Positions 11,211 to 22,434 of a DNA stretch of 64,000 nt are shown here, piece after piece. The notes under the pieces were generated by a model that ran no database searches, had not been told where the DNA came from, and saw nothing but the letters and a program-made list of their open reading frames with translations. Position 1 is the first letter of the stretch. Every line of letters starts with the position of its first letter. This DNA comes from Gracilaria vermiculophylla (lineage: Eukaryota > Rhodophyta > Florideophyceae > Gracilariales > Gracilariaceae). Position numbers and translations under genes: made by a program. The DNA lies in the NCBI GenBank assembly GCA_019155205.2, contig JAHNZQ020003146.1, positions 178,668 to 242,667 of the forward strand. The letters run 5' to 3'.

Positions 11211-12329
11211 GATGGGCAGGAGGAGTAGGAACAGAAGTGCAGGCGGAAGTGCGTTGAGGGAGGGTTTGGAGCGGCTGCGGTGGCAGCGCTTTTAAGTGGC
11301 AGTGTCGAAGGCGGGGCGTTGGTGAGCTTCGCCGCTGCGCCGAGTGGAGGTTGACGCGGAACGGCGGTGGTGCACGTGATGGGGGGCGGATTCGCCGGTT
11401 TGAGAGCTTGCGATTGGGCGCGTGCAAAAGATGGACATGCAAATTGGCGGTTGGATGCTGCGGTTTCGAATGTGCGCGCGAGTGGAATCTGGCGCGGCTA
11501 GGCCGCTGCCGCCATGCGCGCCGCCGTGTTCAGGCGGCCACTCGGGCCGCAAAGAAGGGCGCCAGAGCGGCACCCGCCGGATCTGCGCCTTCGCATTCGC
11601 CGGGCGTCGAGTGTGCGGCCATGGACGGAAAGCGACGGGATGAAAGACGCGCCAAGATTTGACGAAGAACGAGCGGTTTCGTTGCATCCGTATTTGTTTA
11701 CGTTTGCCATCGGGTTACGAGTTGCATTGCCCCCTTTTTCAAACACGTGATGCAGTCCCTCGCGCCGTAGCAGGCTTTCCTACTGGCACCTGAACAAACG
11801 TTCTCGGGCAGGTTCAGAAAGTTGCGCAAATTCCAAAAGCTTGTTCTGCGCCGTCGTGCTCCGAGAAATATCGTGATGGGCAAGTTCCCTGACTTTGATT
11901 GCCTTCGCCACGTTGCAGGGCGTGAACTGAAAGCATCATATAGTTGTACGCGTGTACTGACTGCTCTTCGGGTCTTGTGACCCAAACTTTCCTTTTGGCT
12001 GTGGACAACCCGATCTCCAAGAAAGCAACGTTCAAGAGCTTTCAAACAAACACATACGAACAACGAAAAATGTAGCTTTTTAAAAACAAAACATCGGTGT
12101 TTCTCCCACATTGTTGTCATTGTGCAAATATTTCTCAAAATGCACAGCTGGCACTATTGCTTAGTCGCTGTCAACATACTCAGAGTTCCATACTTACACT
12201 TTGCTTGCAGGCCTCTATCAATTCAAACTACGTAAAGTTTTCTCAGTAGCGCCGGCATTTCTACGCCATTCGTTGGTTTTTGTACATGAATATGATATTC
12301 ATAGTGCCTGAAAGCCCTTATGTTTTTAT
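11211..12329. other. Upstream region of acyl-CoA oxidase, no further gene
   Basis: GC-rich to about 11680 and probably the ACX promoter side; it becomes AT-rich after about 12000 where repeat-derived sequence begins. Overlapping ORFs between 11292 and 12138 on both strands have no recognisable domains and look like chance frames in GC-rich DNA. Confidence 0.45.
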
Positions 12330-12965
12330 CACAACGTCTGAACAAATTCTAATTGCTGTCATTAATCCACATGCACAGTAACGTGTTGTGACAAAAAGAT
12401 TAAAAAACACCCAAAATACTTTTTGTCGTCAACAATGCTCCCTTTTTTAAGCAACTGCACAGCACAGTAAAAAATAGAAAAACACAAAAACACAAATTAC
12501 ATTTTTGATAAAAACTCTACAACACAGTAGATGAATAAAACTGCAAAAGCTAGCTGTTCAAATAATTTTGGTGCACTTTAAGAAAACATCTAATATTTGA
12601 TTTTAAACCATTATTTGATTTGCAAAATATGTCTACCTTTAAAACCAAGGTTTTTGAGCAATTCTAAATTGTTTCAAGAACTAAAGTAAAAGTCCCCTAC
12701 TGAGAAGTGCTAGGCAATGCTCTGAATAAAATCCTTGTAAAGCTGTAGCACTATCTGTACTCGATGATAGCTCTCGACATAGTAATAGAGCCTTTAAAAG
12801 GTAAATGAAATTTGTTTTAAACAACCAGAGAACTCAAAACGAGCATGGAAAGTCTACAAGTTCGTAAAAACCAGAAACATTGACTGCAGCTGTAAATCTG
12901 TAAGAGAACTACCTTGTGGTCTGAAATGCGCCGTAACTCTGTATAGCGACATCCGACTATAATTA
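12330..12965 (+). repeat. Dispersed repeat, copy A (Tc1/mariner-related, decayed)
   Basis: This AT-rich stretch aligns by eye with 62380-62950 in the same order and orientation. Matching blocks include cagcacag followed by aaattaca (12460-12505 versus 62510-62550), a gcaatt...ttttcaa/gtttcaag block (12658 versus 62705), and catggaaagt...attgactgcagctgta (12843-12893 versus 62873-62940). The other copy leads into a recognisable Tc1/mariner transposase end (63327-63400), so this copy is probably the 5' part of the same old element. No open frame remains. Confidence 0.5.
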
Positions 12966-13096
12966 TTCGCCACTTAATAGAAATGATATATTTTTTTTGA
13001 TGCGGGCACGATTCAGTAGGCAGCGTGCCGTGAGCTACCATTGCTTAAACTATTGCCACGTTGTTGGTCGGCAGAGAATCGGTGCTGCGCATCATA

Positions 13097-14380
13097 AAGT
13101 GCGTTTCAAAAGTATAGGACAGTGCAAATGCGCGCCAAAATATGACTTTTTGCCTGCGGTAGCCCCCCACTTAGTTAAAACCCTCAAAAACGCGTTTCAA
13201 AAGTATAGGACATTTCTAACTCGCGCGTAATTGTTTCCACATCATGTTGTTCTCTTTCTCCAATAAGGCATAAAATCTTATAAATCAAAAGCTTACAACA
13301 AAATATTTCAAGTAGTATCTTAGATCTTCGCCATTTTTCTCATTTCTATACCATTTTCTTCAATATTTACTGTTGTATAAACATAAAGTTTTATTGAGAG
13401 CTTAGTAATGATGAGCTAAAACAATGAGCATAAATTTTTGAAAGAATAGTATCTTGACAATGTTCTTTGCCCTTAAAAACCCGTGAAAAGAACGAATCGT
13501 GTACAAAACGTGGATAAAACGGTAATGAAAAACGCTTCAAAGCTTTTTCGGTTTATTAAACTGAACAACGCTTCATTTTGAAAGCTGCAAATAAACAAAT
13601 AGTGGTGCCACAGTATGCAATGAGCACTAAAGAAAAGGTCAGCTGCAAAAACAATTTATTTGAAAATGAGTAAAACTTCAATTAAAATGAACAACAGTTT
13701 TTTAAATATTGCTGTCATAAGCAACAAAGATCAAATAAAATTTGGGCAAAAAAAATTTTTTTAGAACTTATAATATGCTCTGTATAGTATTTTCGATGAA
13801 AACCCTACATATAAAGCCTTTTTAGTAAGCATTACCAACTAAAAAAGGCTCTCAAATGCTTTAACACAGCCTATTTTAAAATTTTACATATCTCATCAGA
13901 AATGTAAACTGGTTTTTTTTCCAAGATAGGGCCGCCGTTTAGTATTCTATAGCAATGAAAGACGTTCTTCACTTGCTATAAACTAATGCCACGGAGTTAC
14001 TCATGCGTTTGGTTCACTTCAACCCTTTTGAAAACGAATAATCTGTACTCGTTAGAATGATTTATGGCCATTACAGGCCATTCTGAACAGGTTTTGATTT
14101 AAAGAAGAGTATTGGAAATAGCGCGAAAACTATGAACATTTTAAGTATAGGACATTAAAGAAAAGCGATGCAAAAGCGTTTAATTAGTACTCTTCGGCAG
14201 ACAAAAGCGAAAACCATCTACTGTAGAAGGCAAAATGAAGGTTGAAAGTGAAAAGTCCTATGATTTTAAAACGGTTTTTAAACTTGAAGTTTTCTGAAAA
14301 CTGATTTTGGTAGCACTACAGTATTTAAAACGATGATTTGCATCAAAATGCCAGGTGTCCTATACTTTTGAAACCGACGT
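13097..14380. mobile_element. Tc1/mariner-type DNA element, TIR-flanked, no visible transposase
   Basis: The ends are inverted copies of a roughly 24-bp sequence: aagtgcgtttcaaaagtata... at 13097 and its complement ...tatacttttgaaaccgacgt ending at 14380. Both ends abut the dinucleotide TA (13095-13096 and 14381-14382), the target duplication expected of Tc1/mariner elements. Length (1284 bp) is almost the same as the coding elements at 41337 and 50427 (about 1.28 kb), whose ends also contain gtttcaaaa. A second inner copy of the terminal motif lies at 13192-13212 and a third partial one at 14140-14155. The interior is AT-rich and I found no transposase motif in any frame, so it is either non-autonomous or too decayed to read. 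Confidence 0.65.
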
Positions 14381-14382
14381 TA

Positions 14383-15143
14383 CTTACAAAGGTGCGTGAG
14401 CTTCTTTCCTACTACTAACGCAAAGCAGTTTCTGGCCCCTTTGGTTCTTACAGTTGACCTGCACATCCGCTAAATATATCAATAGGCTTTACTGACCCAC
14501 AAGCGCTACATGCGTCATTAGAGATCGTTTTCTATACGTCTACAAGCTATCGTTTGCCTACAGCCATTCTGGTCCTGGCCATTTCGTTCTACACACTATT
14601 TGGTCTTTCCTTCTAGTTTGAGCCATGTCTGCGCCACGTAGCCCGGTTGCCTTCTTTCTGACCACGAATCTGTCCGCGTGCGTCACTTGCTGTGCTGTAT
14701 TTTGGTTTTTAACTTAAAACGTTGTGATACGTACCGATTGACCCAAAAACAGAAGATCCTAAAGAAAAGAGAACTTTGGGTACCATTTCATTGCGAAACC
14801 TGTTATATGACGGTTTGCGCGAATTAGCAACCCATACGAACTGAAATAATTACTACAAAAAAGGTGTAACAGATCGTTTGTCAGAAGGAGAGTGAGTCTC
14901 CCTCCTACAAACCCGAATTTAGACAACCCAGAAAAGTTGCTAGCGAAGCAAAGCAATATGGTAGTACCTGGTGGCCAGCAAAATGACAAAAAAACCGTGC
15001 ATCAATCAATAATGGTAATAAATCGCGGACCAGGCCGTCATGCCGATCTGACAAACCAGTTGTTACCCGAAGAGGACATGGAGAGTATCCAACTGGCAGT
15101 TTCCAGCTTGGAGATACATGCCATCATCGACGAGCTGGCTGAC
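14383..15143. other. Intergenic flank between DNA element and chromovirus 1
   Basis: No gene recognised. A 103-codon frame (14892-15203, +) reads into the left LTR and shows no known domain. Confidence 0.45.
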
Positions 15144-15692
15144 TGTAGTACAATATATTCTAAGGTGATATTGCCATGGGGCTTTACGACGAGATATTCC
15201 TAAGGAGGGTTCGTAGCTTATTAACTGAGCCGCATGGTACATTGTTCGGCCCAGGTGCGCTACAGCACCCTTGAGAAACGGTAGAATTTAGATTTATTTT
15301 ACTTAATTGGTGCATGTAATTACTACAGTTGTGAGACCTGCCGAGGTGGGCGGCAGGGTACTCAATGTGCCGGTCGAGCGCCACTCCTGGGGAATTAAAC
15401 CAAGCAACCGTGCGTCTACGTCTATATTTCCGGTTGGAGACTCTCGTCGAACATTCATAGGTTTCTAAGCCGCCGATACCCAGGTCGCCTCGTAGCAGCG
15501 CCTGTTGGAGCATTGTCCGCCCGGTGAACATCCCTCTCCGCCTGGTGTTTGCGGATCCCCTATCAGAAGCCTCCCGGCTCGTGGCAGTGACTACCGGAGA
15601 TCCACTTTAGGAACTTGCACCTTTGGAGTCATCAAAAACTCCTAACCGACGTTGTGCACTACCACCTCGAAAGGAGAACTCACGGTACCACA
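15144..15692 (+). repeat. 5' LTR of chromovirus 1 and adjacent primer-binding site
   Basis: Starts TGTAGTAC and ends GGTACCACA. It matches 24974-25517 in the same orientation (shared blocks such as ggctttacgacg, tagatttattttacttaattgg, cgtagcagcgcctg, caaaaactcct and cactacc) and 19072-19623 in reverse. Two bases after the LTR the sequence tggtttcccgactt begins with TGG, as a tRNA-primed binding site should; the priming tRNA was not identified. Confidence 0.88.
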
Positions 15693-15943
15693 ACTGGTTT
15701 CCCGACTTAGAAGGTCAGTTTTTTAAAGAAACCGCAAGAGTCAGGACAGAGAAACAATTCTAGTTTGTAACGATCGGAACACAATAGTAGAAAGCTTCCT
15801 TGAGAGGATTCGGAAGGGGACAAAAATATCCCCCGACCTACCCCTATATGGACCCCTTTGAACCCCCAATTGAAACCCCCCTACAGGACCCTTAAGCAAC
15901 TGACTCCGTCGGTGCGCGCAGCACGCGCAGTGCTCGCGAAAAG

Positions 15944-16940
15944 ATGGCCGTCGGACTGGAGGACCCTGTAAGTCTCCTTCGGAACCCTGGCACCTCTGTG
16001 GAGCTTTTCAGGAATCGTCTTAGGAGAGTGCATGATCAGAGGAAAGCGGATTCCCCCTCGACACCCCTGGAGAACGCCGACAAGGAGTGTAAAGAACCGC
16101 ACACGTCATTGCAGCCGCCACTTTAAGAGCTGCAAGGGCGGGAACACCCGAAGGCTAACTCCCTCCTGGAGTCCCTTGCCCTCCGCCTTACGGATTGGAT
16201 TTCACAGGAGCTGTTTGAAAAAATGCCTGCGGGTTTCGAGATATATTTCGGAGCGCGCCATCACGCCCTTGTAGAGAAAATTGCCAGGGAGAGTGCTCAC
16301 CGCGCTGGGGATGCCATGCTGGATTCGAACCTCTTCATAAAGGTTATCTCCGATGTTATCCGTGCGGAGGTTCGTCCCAAAACCGCGCAGCTGCTCCCCG
16401 GAGCCGCGTCTCACAAGTATTTCTTCCGTGTATGGTAGGTTCCATCTATCAACACCTACGGTGACCCCGGGCAGAGAAGGACAGGACATTGCTGCTCTCT
16501 TCGCCATGGGAGGTAAGGATGCTGCCGTAGAGAAACGAGCACACCTCAGGAATATTGCTAGGAACCGTTTGGACCTGTCGCTCCACAAAAAAGGACAGGA
16601 TACCGGTCGCGAATTACTTCACCCAAGAAGAGAAGAACAGGATACTCCCCGGGTGACTCGCGATAGCCGGGGTATCGTCAGGTACCCAGACCACCTACAG
16701 AAAAGACGCCAAAAGAAACGCAGGGAGAAAAGCAGAATGCGAGACACCGATTCGGAGAGAAGCTCAGACTCTGAATCCGTTAACAGCTCCAGCTCGGAGG
16801 AGATTATACCTCACATGAAAAAAGGCAGAAGGGTCTGGAAGGTTGGCCCGCTTTACGACCTCTTCGCCAAAGTGGTGGATTTTGACGCCTACCGGTTAAG
16901 TGATTGCTCCATTCTTTACGACGCGTCGGTCACTAAATGA
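15944..16940 (+). pseudogene. gag remnant of chromovirus 1
   Basis: Two overlapping frames (15944-16438 with a stop, then 16353-16940) make up a Gag-like product. The second is strongly basic (KRRQKKRREKSR near 16700) followed by an acidic Ser-rich run near 16740-16800. The same basic-then-Ser/Asp layout occurs in the gag of chromovirus 2 (about 36090-35960), which supports the assignment. No CCHC knuckle is readable in this copy. Frameshifted and not functional. Confidence 0.6.
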
Positions 16941-18217
16941 CTCACGAAGATCCAATTCCGCATGGATATTCAAAAGAAGAAGCACTCCTTCTCAAGTGTG
17001 GACCCCATCTGAGTGTTGAAATTTCTCAAATGATCCCGTTCCGCGCGTGGTACCAATGGTGTCCGTGAAGATGCCGCCGCCTGATGCTTACAGTTCAACC
17101 TCACAGGTCGAGTGCACTCGCTGGTGTAGCCACGCCTAACGGAAGAAAGCCCCATTATGGATGACTCTGGAATGGAGATCTTGACGACGTATCCGAAGGT
17201 GGTGAGTTTCCTCCTCAAAAGGTACGCAACTGACGAAGTGATAGCCGATGCTGACGCTGAATCCACCTCCTATAGGAAGAAGATGGGAGTGACCGAAACG
17301 TAGTTCTCACAGAAGCTGTGGACGAAGGCCTCACGGTTTGGGAACGTGTATTCCGAACGGCGGCCGAACTCGTTGTTTGTCGAGGGATTCTTTCCCTTAA
17401 TCCACACCAGGGTGCGCAGTCACTTGACAACGCATCAAAAGACCACCTATACGAATCCAGCACGTGTAGCGGCATCCCATGGGTATAGCCACCGTGGCGC
17501 TCGCCACAGCCACACTCCACTTTCGGAAGAATCAACGGCCTCAAGGATCTGTCGGGCACCCACCCTGACATTGGACTCCATCACGGCAGGGGAGGTCGAC
17601 GAGCTGGCGCTCGTGGGAGAGGAAGAGGCCCTTGCCCTTACATACGCCTCATCTCAGGGAGCACCGTCTAGGACGAGGACATCCTCTTCTCCTACTTCAT
17701 ACGCCTCGGCAGGATCTTACAGAATTGTCTGATTCGCTAGCCCTTGAGGCTGCCCTCCGCCTTTCAGGATAGGCTTGTCTCGAGAGCCAGTACGCTGTAC
17801 TACTCTCAGTCTGGCAATAAGCGTCGCCATCCTGCAGGAATGTGAGAAAAATTTCTAGGACCCGAAGGACACACCAACGGAGGGCGGATGTTATCGAGCC
17901 ACGCATCACGATATCCGCTCCCCTCAAGGAAACTATAGTTACCACGCTCCAGTTGGAGTGCAGCCTGTTCCACTGGCATTTGCACCGTCAGCACAGGAGC
18001 CGGAATCCAAACCGGTTGCTTCTCCGGGGAACACGGCACATATTGATGCGCAACCGCAGCAGCCATCCCCTTCTGAAACTCAGATCCCCTCCAACCAGAA
18101 AAACTCTTAGGATCAAGCGTAGAGGATCCGCGTGGCTCCTTCTCGTCGAGCCTCGACGCAACGGAGGTCGCCTCTAAGAAAAGGGGAGAAATCGTCTCCA
18201 CGGTCAAAGCAGAAAAC

Positions 18218-18520
18218 GTGGACCCCCCCATCCCCTTGGACCAATTCTACACCTTTGAGGACTCTTTCTGTACGCTCCGCCGTGAGATTTTGAAGGTTTC
18301 TGCCTCTATAGAATTTTCTTCACTTTCCTCCATAACGGTGCACGGTATCCTCGACAACGGAGCTTGCCCCAATCTGGTGCACGCTGACGTGCTCCCGCGG
18401 TCTGCTCATGGCTCCTTGAGAACTGGCAAGCTCCATACAGTGCGAAATGCGTCGTGTCGAGCATTGAACATCTTCGGAGTTTTACTTTTGGATCTCCGAT
18501 TGGTTCCCTGCAGTTGAAGG
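18218..18520 (+). pseudogene. Retropepsin (aspartic protease) remnant of chromovirus 1
   Basis: The frame contains ITVHGILDNGACPNLV, the retroelement protease strand-loop in which the usual Asp-Thr/Ser-Gly is Asp-Asn-Gly. It lies between gag and reverse transcriptase as expected. The frame closes at 18518 and continues only with further stops. The solo LTR at 19072 separates it from pol. Confidence 0.65.
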
Positions 18521-19071
18521 TGTGGTTCCTCGTGGCGACCAGCATGGCAGCACAATGAATACTGGGCACATCATTCGTGGATCGGTATTTACGTGCAATT
18601 TACGAACACCTGCGGGAGTTGACGTTTCACAATGCCACCCCTGTAGGTATCGTGTCCTCATCTCCGGGACCGGACGCTAATACGCATCAAGTGGGTACTC
18701 TTTATAAGGAGACGCAGTGGAATAAGCTCCGGATAATTAAGAGTATCGAGATACAAGCGAGCACTCAGGCCACAATTCGGGTGCAGACATTTGCGTCCGG
18801 CCTCTCATTCTTATAGATGAGTACACATATGACGGCGGAGCAGCACTCCATGATGGCTAACGGCGGTCTGGAAATAGTGCCGACTGTTACCATCAGTGTC
18901 GTGTGTTCTAACCTGAAGGAGTCGTCTCTGCGGCTGCAAAAGAGATCGGTCGTCGGATTGGCACTACCCGCCGATGCCTGATTGGCTCATCATCCTCGTA
19001 CGGAAGACCTTGCGGAACGCAATGCAATCGCTACCATGGAGACTGAAGGGGCATCAATGACTCGAGAAGAA

Positions 19072-19623
19072 TGTGGTACTGTCAGCCTTTCTCTCGAGGT
19101 AGTAAAGCACAACGTCCGTTAGGAGTTTTGTTGACTCCAAAGGCGCATATTCCTAAAGGTGGTCTACGGTATCCGCTGTCACGAGCTGGGGGAATTCTGA
19201 AAGGGAATCCGCAAACACCGAGCGCAGGGGGAGGTTCACTGGGCGGACAATGCTCCTACAGGCGCTGCTATGATGCGACCTGGGGATCGGCGGCTTAGAA
19301 ACCTGTGTTGATCGACGAGAGAATCCAACCGGAAGAGTAAAAGAAGACTCAAGGGTGCTTGTCCTTACTTCCCCAGAGGTGGAGCTCAACCGGCAGATTA
19401 AGTATCAAGCCGGGAGCCCGCCTCGGCAGGTCTCGCTACTGTACTAATTACCTGCATAAATTATCTAAAATAAATAATAATTCTACCGTGCCTCAAGGAT
19501 ACTGTAGCGCACGCGGGTGAGATTATGCACCACGTGGCCCAGCTAATAAAATACGAGCCCTCCTTCGGAATATTATACCTTAAGGCCAAACCACCCTCTT
19601 TCCGTAGGAGCCACTGTACTACA
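19072..19623 (-). mobile_element. Solo LTR of the chromovirus 1 family, reverse orientation, intact target duplication
   Basis: The reverse complement of the chromovirus 1 LTR over its whole length, from tgtggtac (19072) to ctgtactaca (19623), so it has both TG and CA ends. It is flanked by the perfect 5-bp direct repeat aagaa (19067-19071 and 19624-19628), the target duplication of an LTR-element integration. Only one LTR is present, so the rest was lost by LTR-LTR recombination. It sits inside pol of chromovirus 1, between protease and reverse transcriptase, and so was inserted after that copy. Confidence 0.9.
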
Positions 19624-19639
19624 AAGAAAACAAGCCCGC

Positions 19640-21540
19640 CACCTAGCAGGAGAACCCCAAAACTGGGAAAGATTTTGATGAGTATCGCCATAGAATAGTG
19701 GAGATACTATCCGCCTTTTAGAACATGTGTTCTGGTCGCCTGAGTCAGGTTGGTCTGACCAAGCACCGGATCAAGCCCACACCTGATGCAAATCCGGTAC
19801 ATCAACTCCCGAGGAGCGCTGGGCCCCGTGCGCGCGATTTTGAACGCGATGGGGTCCACTGGATGCTGGACAAGGGCGTTCTTGAACCCTCCCGTTCCGA
19901 ATGGATCTCCTCGGTGTTTTTTGTGAAAATTAAATATGGCTCCTTGAGGTTCTGTATCGACTACAGACGACTCAACAAGGGGACGGTATGCACTTCGTAC
20001 CTGATACCCAGTATGCATGAATGTATTGACTCCCTGAGTGATGCGTTCGTTTTCTTCACGCTGGATGCCAACAACGGCTACCGGCAGATTCAGATGGATG
20101 ACTCCGATAAGGATAAGACAACGTTCACCTCGCACTGTGGAATTTTCAGATTCTTCAGGATTCCATTTGGATTTAAGAATGCACCCGCCACGTTCCAATG
20201 AGCGGTGGACATAATCCTGTAGAAGGTGAAGTGCCAGTACGCCATGGTGAATATTGGCGATGCCATTATTTACTTTAGTAGCGAGGAGAACTTTATGCAT
20301 GTGAAGCACATGCTCCAACTCCTGAAGGATTTTGGACTCACCTTGAAGCTGGAGCAGTGTTTCTTTTTCAAATCCTCGGTAGGTTATCGGAGGTAAATAG
20401 TGCTCCCGGGCAGCCTACCGGTTTTCATAAAAGCTCAAAATGCCATTAAGGAAGCTCACCCTCCCACAAACCAGACGGAGCTTCACTCCTTCGTGGGGTT
20501 GTGTAATACCTTTTAGAGGTTTGTCACCAATTTCTCTCGCATTGCGGCGCCATTAAATCACCTCTTGGAAAAGAAAATGCCAACGCAATTGGCTATCCTG
20601 GTGAACGAAGAGTTTGAGGCCTTTAAAAAGTTGAAGAGGAGACTAATAGAGCCACAGATCTTGGTACTCTCGAAGCGGGACAGCCGAATGGTGCTGGATA
20701 CCGACCCTTGTACGTATCAGGTGGGATTTGCCCTCCAGCATTAACAATCTGAAGTTGTACTTCAACCTATAGGATATTGGAGTCGCATCCTTTCACCTAC
20801 GGAACGGAATCATTCCAACTCGGAGAGCGAATGTCTCGCCATCGTATCGGCGGTGTTGCTTTTACGCCCATATCTGGAAAGCGCACGTTTGACCTTGAGG
20901 ATGGACCACGCACCATTAAAGTGAATACTGTTCTTCAAGGATGCTTTCGACTGCCTGGAGAGGTGAAGGCTACGCCTCTGGGAGTTCGAATTTGATATCG
21001 CCCACCGTTATGACATGAAACATCAGGCGGCGGAAGAAGTGTCGCGAATCTCCAACAAGGGAGAAGACAAAACACATTTGGGGGACATAATCCTGTCTCT
21101 AGTTATAGAGGACGCCGACAGGAAAGATGGTTCCGATGGAGAATGCTTGGAATTCTGTGAACCTGGAGGCAAATTTAGAGGGCTTTCTTAGGTGATGGCC
21201 TTTGGTGGGGAGGAGAAAGAAGACCTCCCCATCACCATAGTGGAGTTACTGATGGAGCAGAGTACAGATGTGTACTACAAGGATTGCCGCCTCAAGAGGG
21301 AATATCTGCAGAAACCGGACGCCGCTCACCCTTGTCCCGCCTTCAGGACCCTTAGAGTTCGTGGCCATGGACATTTTGGGGCCTCTCCCCAAGCCGGAGA
21401 GAGGGCACCGGTTTATCCTCGTGCTCTCTCGCATCCAGCCTAGTGCCTTCATTTCGGCACGCGCCACGGCGCACCCGGCGGATGGGCCACAGGTACCAAC
21501 AACGGCACAAGCACAACGCTCCATCTTAAGGCGGTAGATA
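19640..21540 (+). pseudogene. pol remnant: reverse transcriptase, RNase H, start of integrase
   Basis: Reverse transcriptase reads from about 19640; the 19725-20201 frame has EWISSVFFVKIKYGSLRFCIDYRRLN, the strand FFTLDANNGYRQIQM with the first catalytic Asp, and FGFKNAPATFQ. A stop follows at 20199, and the YxDD box is replaced by NIGDAIIYF (about 20250), losing a catalytic Asp. RNase H follows (VLDTDPCTYQVGFALQH, about 20695) and then integrase with AMDILGPLPKPERGHRF (about 21365). Between 21450 and 21650 the rest of the integrase core, including the second Asp and the Glu, is missing, and the text resumes in the C-terminal GPY-like module (KLAPNTSGP, about 21705). Multiple stops and shifts; dead. 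Confidence 0.85.
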
Positions 21541-21974
21541 ACGCACTCTTCCTCGGGGAGGAGAGATTCAACGCCTCGTAAAGAATATTTAAACAGTATT
21601 TTGACCGGAAGGTGAAAGAGGGCCTTCAGATGACGGATGTATACGAATTCTTCCTTGAAAAACCTTGGAAGACATCTGATGAACAGTGAGAAGTAAAGCT
21701 CAAGCTAGCGCCGAACACCTCAGGGCCTTGAAAAGTCCCGGAAACCTATGAAAACACTGTTACCAGTGAGGTAAATGGGCTCTGAGACGCCGTATATGGG
21801 GAATAGGGGACAAATCTCCTGACGCTAAGTCCTTCAGGAGTGTCAGCCACACCTCCTCAGGGATCACGTGCGTAACTTTATCTTCCGACCTCCTCAGAAG
21901 CGACGACACCGCTAAATACTGAAAATATCTTCATAACCTTCGGTGACCCATTAATAAAAGCTCCAGACGCCATC

Positions 21975-22172
21975 ATGATCCCTCAAGATGATATCCTCTA
22001 TACGGCAGACCATATCTTATCTCACCAACAAACTCCTGCAAGGATACTGTACCGTGTCTTCTGGTACGAGTACACCTTAAAGGATGACAAGAAAGAACAT
22101 CCGGAACATATCCCGGAGAATTTCATCAGAAGATACCACATTAATCTGGAGAGGAAATGCATCTCTGCATAG
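21975..22172 (+). pseudogene. Chromodomain at the end of chromovirus 1 pol
   Basis: A 65-codon frame reads LYTADHILSH, then ILYRVFWYEYTLKDDKKEHP and HIPENFIRRYH. This follows the chromodomain plan: first strand with aromatic, V-x-W strand, acidic turn with E-P-like pair, C-terminal helix. Its position immediately after the integrase C-terminal module is typical of chromoviruses, where the domain guides integration to heterochromatin. The frame is open only locally. Confidence 0.7.
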
Positions 22173-22434
22173 GTATTTCCGTTTAGGAAAGGGGTAGAGG
22201 GCCCCAAACGGGAGATGTTTTTCGTTTCCGCTGTCTACTCCCCCCCTGGAGTTCTCTTTTTTGCTTCCATGCCGCCGTGTTCGCTTGTTGAACGCTCCCG
22301 CGGCGGCACTTTTTGGCGCTGGGCACTCGGCCATGGCCATTCTCATTGCAATTACCGTTCAAGAAGCTTCTGCTCCACCTCAAGGATCTTTTATTCCGCG
22401 GCTACCGTGGACTAACTCCCGTCGCCGTGGATTT

